Notes under the pieces: model-generated | The model's database searches: none | Seen by the model: the letters and a program-made list of their open reading frames with translations, nothing else | Told to the model about the DNA's origin: nothing | Translations under genes and position numbers: made by a program | Part shown: positions 6,937 through 10,198 of the stretch, one piece after another | Layout of the letters: every line of letters begins with the position of its first letter | Numbering within the stretch: the stretch's first letter is position 1 | DNA from: Acidobacteriota bacterium | GTDB lineage: Bacteria > Acidobacteriota > Terriglobia > UBA7540 | Assembly: GCA_003165615.1 (NCBI GenBank) | Contig: PLWR01000631.1 | Coordinates: 12,163 to 22,360, forward strand | Length of the DNA stretch: 10,198 nt | Direction of reading: 5' to 3'

Positions 6937-8025
6937 ATGATGGCGGGCAAACATATTCTGGGTTTAGGTCTGATGTCAGCACTGGCAATTCTTGTGGTTC
7001 TGCCCTTGGGGCCGGGCACTGGTGAGGCAGGTCAAGTCGGGTCAACCTACAAAGTACTGGCGCCCATCAGCCGCGGTAACTTGACCATTTTTCCGGTTGT
7101 TGCCGACCGCACACACGACACGCGAAATTTCCTGACCCTCGATGAGGGCGTGCGCTCCGGCGAAGTGGTGGTGAGCGAGGCGGGCAGCGTGCGGCCGCTG
7201 GTTCGCAGGCGCGGGGAATACCTCCCCAGCGACGGTGCGGAGGTTAACCGCCTGGTTTTGGAGAATAACTCCGATCGCCCCCTGATATTGCTGGCGGGGG
7301 AGATCGTGACGGGCGGCAAGCAGGACCGTGTGGTGGGTAAGGACCGCATTGTTCCGCCCAAAAGCGACCCCATTGACCTCGCCGTATTTTGTGTTGAGCC
7401 CGGGCGCTGGGTGGCGGCTAAATCCGACTTTGGCTCTTTTCATTCCCAAATGGCGCAGCCCAGCGTGCGGCGCAGCGCCATGGCCGACCAAAATCAACAG
7501 AAGGTTTGGGCAGACGTGCATTCGGCATCGGAATCGCTGGGAATGGCCGCCAGCCCAGCCGCGGCTCAAGAAATGTCGAGGACCTCTTCCTACGCCGGTG
7601 TGATGGCCAATGATGAGGTCAAGAAACGCGTCGATTCCGTTGCTGTACCGCTGGAACAATCCTACCTGGGGCTGATGCGCGATTTACGTGAACGGAATGC
7701 CGTGGGCGTGGTTGTGGCGGTGAACGGCCGGATGATCTGGGCGGATATTTTTGCCAGCACGCAACTGCTGGAACAGTACTGGCCCAAGCTCATTCGCTCC
7801 TACGCCGCCGAAGCCCTGACGCAGTCCAGGATTTCCGAGCGTCCTGATATGAAAGATGCCCAGGCGTTTTTGCAGGATTTCGGAGCGCGGCATGAGGCGC
7901 AGGAAACTGAACCCGGCGTCTTCCGGCGCACCGAACTCACGGGCAACGATTTCACCGCCTTCGCGCTGACCTCGCTCCTCCCCGGGACGGGGTTCGACGT
8001 GCATATTGCCAAGATGGTGGATTGA
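6937..8025 (+). CDS. Exported ARPP-1 / DUF6569-like protein
   Basis: This 362-residue protein matches the ARPP-1 (ARG and rhodanese-phosphatase-superfamily-associated protein) family by the pattern NLTIFPV near residue 48 and the highly conserved block GEIVTGGKQDRVVGKD (121-136), followed by CVEPGRW (152-158). A hydrophobic segment at about 8-24 ends in small residues and looks like a signal peptide without a lipobox cysteine, so the protein is probably exported. The family has no known enzyme activity; the tryptophan-containing EPGRW and the GG-x-QDR block are likely its core. A very good Shine-Dalgarno (AAGGAGG, 6925-6931) precedes two consecutive ATGs; spacing is 5 bases to 6937 and 8 to 6940, so Met2 may be the true start. 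It is a single gene, divergent from the sigma gene. A GGGTAAA heptad array begins 13 bases after its stop. Confidence 0.88.
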   Translation: MMAGKHILGLGLMSALAILVVLPLGPGTGEAGQVGSTYKVLAPISRGNLTIFPVVADRTHDTRNFLTLDEGVRSGEVVVSEAGSVRPLVRRRGEYLPSDGAEVNRLVLENNSDRPLILLAGEIVTGGKQDRVVGKDRIVPPKSDPIDLAVFCVEPGRWVAAKSDFGSFHSQMAQPSVRRSAMADQNQQKVWADVHSASESLGMAASPAAAQEMSRTSSYAGVMANDEVKKRVDSVAVPLEQSYLGLMRDLRERNAVGVVVAVNGRMIWADIFASTQLLEQYWPKLIRSYAAEALTQSRISERPDMKDAQAFLQDFGARHEAQETEPGVFRRTELTGNDFTAFALTSLLPGTGFDVHIAKMVD

Positions 8026-8037
8026 CAGGGTGGGGAA

Positions 8038-8065
8038 GGGTGAAGGGTAAGGGGTAAAGGCTAAA
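8038..8065. repeat. Heptad tandem array (GGGTAAA-type)x4
   Basis: Four contiguous units: GGGTGAA, GGGTAAG, GGGTAAA, GGCTAAA. The array begins 13 bases after the stop codon of the ARPP-1-like gene. It has the same seven-base period as the other arrays in the window but a different unit. Confidence 0.7.
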
Positions 8066-8080
8066 GTAGAAGGAGGTGGC

Positions 8081-8101
8081 CGGTCAATGCCCTCTTGACC
8101 G
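8081..8101 (+). terminator. Hairpin downstream of the ARPP-1-like gene, possible terminator
   Basis: CGGTCAA (8081-8087) and TTGACCG (8095-8101) form a perfect 7-bp stem with a 7-base loop. The following sequence is pyrimidine-rich (CTCTTCCCTTT) but lacks a clean T-run, so intrinsic termination would be weak. It is placed 55 bases after the ARPP-1-like stop. An operator role is an alternative. Confidence 0.3.
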
Positions 8102-8216
8102 TACGCTCTTCCCTTTATGTTGGAAACATCGGGGGGCGGCAGGTGCCAAGGGGGAGCGGCGGCGGGGATAAGAAAGGTCCACAGTCAGGGAATCATTGAC
8201 TATGATGGCTACCCGC

Positions 8217-8882
8217 TCAGGGCTTCTTCTTCGCGGGACGTGTTGTGTCGATTTCCTGTTGAAGTGCAGGAGTCACGAACAAGTCATCGAGAATCTTTTC
8301 TGTCAGGCTCAACGCTATCAGTATTTCGTCAGAAGAGATTTCGCGGATAACGTGGGCTGTGAAGTTGCCGATGATCCGCGTCTTGTGTGCTGAAATAGTG
8401 TTTAGTGGAAATATCTTTCCATCATCCTTTAGCTCGTCAATCATGTCTTCGAGCGTATGCTTTGTTGCTCCAGCGGTGATGCATGCATTCTCTAGGCATC
8501 TGCGCAGCATGAGGCAGGCAGCGCGGTTCATCATCATTGACCGGCATTTGTATGCCTGCTTGAAGTCCTCGCGAACATCTTCTGGAATACGATCATCGAG
8601 TTTCTTGACTGCAGGCGGCCATGTCGATCTCCACTTACTGTCAAATATCTGCCCGGTACTGTTTGAGAACTGTCCCATCACGCTTAAATAGAAAGTCCTG
8701 TTGCATTCCTTTCGCGGACATTTGACGACACAATAGGCACCATAATAATTGGCCTGCGGGCTTGCCAAGCCGGTTTCGTTCGTCAGATCAAGCGCTATGA
8801 GGAGCCCCTGAACCGTATGCTGGCAGTAAGGACATTCAGTACCTGGTATGTATTCCTGACTGAATTTTGGTGCATAACTCAT
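8217..8882 (-). CDS. DUF4145 domain protein with N-terminal Cys-rich (zinc ribbon-like) segment
   Basis: This 221-residue protein shows the DUF4145 pattern in its C-terminal half: AYKCRSMMMNRAACLMLRR-type helix (about 110-130), LEDMIDELKDDGKI (144-157), and the conserved HKTRIIGNFTAH (166-177) with Arg169 and His177, then SSDEILIALSLTEKIL. DUF4145 is related to the HEPN all-alpha fold, members of which are often RNases or toxins in defence systems. Here Arg and His are seven residues apart, not the four to six of catalytic HEPN RNases, so activity is uncertain. The N-terminus has CPYC (Cys17, Cys20) and CPRKEC (Cys55, Cys60), which could bind zinc. AAGGA lies ten bases upstream of the ATG. 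It follows the frameshifted basic gene by 7 bp, suggesting one transcript. Codon use is visibly richer in A/T than in the genes to the left, which hints at acquisition. Confidence 0.82.
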   Translation of the reverse strand: MSYAPKFSQEYIPGTECPYCQHTVQGLLIALDLTNETGLASPQANYYGAYCVVKCPRKECNRTFYLSVMGQFSNSTGQIFDSKWRSTWPPAVKKLDDRIPEDVREDFKQAYKCRSMMMNRAACLMLRRCLENACITAGATKHTLEDMIDELKDDGKIFPLNTISAHKTRIIGNFTAHVIREISSDEILIALSLTEKILDDLFVTPALQQEIDTTRPAKKKP

Positions 8883-8889
8883 TGACGAG

Positions 8890-9176
8890 TTATCCTTGAG
8901 TGGCCGGTGTCTGCGCTGAAGCCTTCGTCTTGGAAGCAGTCTTCTTCACTTCTGCCCCCCTTCTTCGCCTCCGCCTTCCTCTTCTTCCACGCCGCTCTCA
9001 TCTTTGCCCTAGTAGCCGCGGATACCTTACGTCCCTTGCGCGCTCCCCGCCGGCCGGTCGTCTTCCCGGCCAGCTTGCTCAGGTCCGAGGTTGCCTCATC
9101 TATGCGCTCGACCTCAGGCTGGGCCGATTTCTTCAGCTTCTCAAGCGCCTTTAAGGATATTTGCGAAGTTGGGCAT
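8890..9176 (-). pseudogene. Small basic Lys/Ala-rich protein, broken by two +1 frameshifts
   Basis: Three frames must be joined to read this gene. ATG 9176, with a strong Shine-Dalgarno (GGAGG, 9186-9182) five bases upstream, gives MPNFANILK and then a stop. Dropping one base from TTT or CC at 9148-9152 continues as ALEKLKKSAQPEVERIDEAT and on through a basic core with GRKVSAATRAKMRAAWKKRK. Dropping one C from the C6 run at 8955-8960 then gives a Lys/Ala/Thr-rich tail ending ATQG at TAA 8890-8892. The rebuilt product has 94 residues: a charged helix, then a basic tail like small DNA-binding or histone-H1-like proteins. The uncorrected frame 8879-9271 (130 residues) has no Shine-Dalgarno, odd ends, and overlaps the DUF4145 start as ATGA. 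Sequencing error, true decay and slippage are all possible. Confidence 0.6.
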
Positions 9177-9271
9177 GTCTGCCTCCAAGTAAAGTACGCG
9201 CTGTATTGTGTGTGTGAGTCCAGAATTGCAAGGGTCAATAGAACGGAGGAACACGCAAGCCGGTCATTCAT

Positions 9272-9415
9272 TTAGGCCTTGCGACCACGACGACGTTTCT
9301 GGTGGAGCAGAAACTTGACTATATGGACAATTCCTACAAGGTTGATGAGAAGCAATCCGGTTTCATCAATGAGGGTACGAATCCAGCGGATGAGCTCAAT
9401 TGGCCAGCTAGGCAT
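9272..9415 (-). CDS. 47-residue membrane mini-protein with Arg/Lys-rich C-terminus
   Basis: I do not recognise a family. ATG 9415 has GGGAGG eight bases upstream on the coding strand, a strong and well-spaced ribosome site. The product begins MPSWPIELIRWIRTLIDETG, continues with a hydrophobic helix at about 20-38 (LLLINLVGIVHIVKFLL) and ends in QKRRRGRKA. The layout, an amphipathic start, one membrane helix and a basic tail, is seen in small membrane regulators and in type I toxin peptides, but also in ordinary small membrane proteins. It lies 95 bp upstream of the basic pseudogene and is on the same strand as it and the DUF4145 gene, so all three could be co-transcribed. The strong ribosome site and the non-random composition support a real gene; length limits confidence. 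Confidence 0.5.
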   Translation of the reverse strand: MPSWPIELIRWIRTLIDETGLLLINLVGIVHIVKFLLHQKRRRGRKA

Positions 9416-9626
9416 ACCAGACGCCTCCCTGCAAGAATTGCTCCCAGGGCAGCATGTTCTTTGCAGATAAAGCGTATGTTTTGCCTATTTGGTAAGGCGC
9501 GCCACATCCTCCCTGGGAAGACAAAACGTGGCGTAATTCATCAGTCAGTCAGATCAGACGCTTAACATCCCCGTCGATTTAGCTGTGGGGAACACATTAC
9601 GGTGTCCCAAGCCAGAACCAACGTGG

Positions 9627-9661
9627 ATTACATTCTCTATCTTCTCCACTATAATTGTCAA
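9627..9661. promoter_or_regulatory. Candidate overlapping divergent promoters
   Basis: On the plus strand ATTACA (9627-9632, four of six to TTGACA) is 17 bases from a perfect TATAAT (9650-9655). On the minus strand a perfect TTGACA (9661-9656) overlaps it and is 17-18 bases from weak -10 candidates (AGAGAA/GAGAAT). The minus promoter would read toward the 47-residue gene with a leader of over 200 bases. Confidence 0.35.
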
Positions 9662-9670
9662 GGTTGACTC

Positions 9671-9766
9671 ATGTTCTTCCGCATCATCGAAACCATCTCT
9701 GGCAACTTGGCCGTTCGCAGCAAGGTAGCGCGACTTGTTCTTGAGGTCCGCGGCTTTTCGTTGTGA
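9671..9766 (+). CDS. Possible 31-residue peptide ORF
   Basis: ATG 9671 opens a 31-codon frame (MFFRIIETISGNLAVRSKVA...) ending at TGA 9764-9766. It lies 15 bases after the TATAAT at 9650-9655, so the transcript would be almost leaderless, and AAGG (9660-9663) may fall outside it. The amphipathic composition is plausible, but an ORF this short can occur by chance. It might be a leader peptide, as its last third overlaps the first arm of the hairpins that follow. Confidence 0.2.
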   Translation: MFFRIIETISGNLAVRSKVARLVLEVRGFSL

Positions 9767-9803
9767 TGGGCGGAAGAACCGCGGACCTTCAAAGCCGGTC
9801 CGC
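9744..9803. repeat. Nested, mutually exclusive hairpins
   Basis: AGGTCCGCGG (9744-9753) pairs perfectly with CCGCGGACCT (9779-9788). GCGGACC (9781-9787) also pairs with GGTCCGC (9797-9803), and CGGCTTT (9751-9757) pairs with AAAGCCG (9791-9797). Because the arms overlap, only some of these can form at once, the layout expected of an attenuator or of a decayed repeat. Confidence 0.5.
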
Positions 9804-9917
9804 GCTGCGATTCGTGGGACAACTCAATTGCCCGCAAAAAGCCCTAACCGCGCGTGTGTCTGGCGTCGCCCGCCATCATGACGTTTTGTCGGCTTCTCCG
9901 GCGAGCCTCGCGGCTCA

Positions 9918-9977
9918 TTTCCTATCGGTAGGAAATTTGCGGGTAAAATTGTAAAATCTTTTCCTGCCGGCAGGAAA
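9918..9977. promoter_or_regulatory. Pair of operator-like palindromes, TTTCCT...AGGAAA
   Basis: TTTCCTATCGGTAGGAAA (9918-9935) has perfect 7-base arms and TTTCCTGCCGGCAGGAAA (9960-9977) is a perfect 18-base palindrome. Their centres are 42 bp apart, four helical turns. A third half-site TTTCCT lies at 9987-9992, next to TTGACA. This is the layout of a cooperative repressor or activator region, but the binding protein is unknown. A MITE-like origin is the main alternative. Confidence 0.5.
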
Positions 9978-9993
9978 TTCACCGGCTTTCCTG

Positions 9994-10030
9994 TTGACAA
10001 CATATCTTGCCTTCGCGCTAGTCTTGGAGG
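9994..10030 (+). promoter_or_regulatory. Candidate promoter TTGACA with weak -10 and GGAGG
   Basis: A perfect TTGACA (9994-9999) is followed 17 bases later by GCTAGT, or 19 bases later by TAGTCT, each matching TATAAT at three of six positions. GGAGG (10026-10030) follows. The only start nearby is GTG 10031, whose frame closes after about 35 codons within repeats, so no gene is supported. It may serve a gene beyond the window or be a remnant. Confidence 0.3.
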
Positions 10031-10073
10031 GTGAGAAGCGCGCCGTCGGCCGGTGCGTGCAATCAGGTGGCGG

Positions 10074-10175
10074 GTAACCACCCCCGGCTTGTAACCACCC
10101 CCTGCGCTAAAGCGCGGACGACCGGTGCATGGTAGCCACCCCCGGCGCTAGCGCGCCGCCCCTCCCTTCGAAGGG
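10074..10175. repeat. 15-bp motif repeated three times plus short palindromes
   Basis: GTAACCACCCCCGGC (10074-10088), GTAACCACCCCCTGC (10091-10105) and GTAGCCACCCCCGGC (10132-10146) differ by one base each from the first. The last two are followed by short hairpins, GCGCTAAAGCGC and the perfect palindrome GCGCTAGCGC (10145-10154). CCCTTCGAAGGG (10164-10175) is a perfect 12-base palindrome, followed by CTCAGGGCAGGCTCTG, a style common in dispersed repeats of environmental bacteria. Confidence 0.6.
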
Positions 10176-10198
10176 CTCAGGGCAGGCTCTGAATCAGG

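Larger units (their letters stand above)
9416..10198. other. 783-bp region without a convincing gene
   Basis: No frame here has domain-like content on either strand. Longer open frames (9763-9954 plus, 9824-10081 minus) run through palindromes and repeats and have no good ribosome sites. The region holds candidate promoters near 9627-9661, nested hairpins at 9744-9803, two palindromes at 9918-9977, a TTGACA element at 9994 and a thrice-repeated 15-bp motif to the window end. It looks regulatory or a repeat-rich genome joint. Confidence 0.6.

Noticed and set aside
8879..9271. The uncorrected 130-codon minus-strand frame as an intact gene
   Set aside because: No ribosome site at its ATG, unlikely residues at both ends, and a better start and tail appear in other frames; kept only as an alternative.
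9824..10081. An 85-codon minus-strand frame near the right end
   Set aside because: It is produced by reading through the two TTTCCT palindromes and has no ribosome site.

Overview
The window most likely comes from an Acidobacteriota-type chromosome: high-GC, with short intergenic gaps. The main clues are an ECF-type sigma factor followed by an anti-sigma factor that joins a zf-HC2 zinc finger to YCF48/BNR-like repeats, an ARPP-1/DUF6569-type exported protein, and a small Lys/Ala-rich basic protein. This assignment rests on gene content and style only; there is no rRNA or marker gene to settle it.

Layout. 1-176 holds nothing I can support. 177-488 (+) is a small two-helix membrane protein. 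551-1933 (-) is an exported type I phosphodiesterase/nucleotide pyrophosphatase with all metal and nucleophile motifs. It is divergent, across 41 bp, from a CPBP/Abi-like membrane protein (1975-2661, +) whose catalytic glutamates are replaced. 2830-3945 (-) is the AmmeMemoRadiSam radical SAM enzyme. 4184-5584 (-) and 5733-6626 (-) are the anti-sigma factor and its sigma factor, read sigma first and separated by a long hairpin built from heptad repeats. 6937-8025 (+) is the ARPP-1-like exported protein, divergent from the sigma gene across a 310-bp gap that holds a G/C-rich dispersed-type repeat.

The right-hand fifth looks accessory. A minus-strand cluster contains an unlisted 47-residue membrane/basic mini-protein (9272-9415), a basic protein broken by two single-base frameshifts (8890-9176) and a DUF4145 (HEPN-like) protein (8217-8882). 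The DUF4145 gene is visibly richer in A/T than the genes to its left. From 9416 to the end there is no convincing gene, but there are candidate promoters, nested hairpins, two operator-like palindromes 42 bp apart upstream of a TTGACA element, and a 15-bp motif repeated three times.

The most striking global pattern is a set of seven-base tandem arrays with different unit sequences. They sit within about 15 bases of, or overlapping, the stop codons of four genes. No CRISPR array, tRNA, rRNA or complete insertion sequence was seen.
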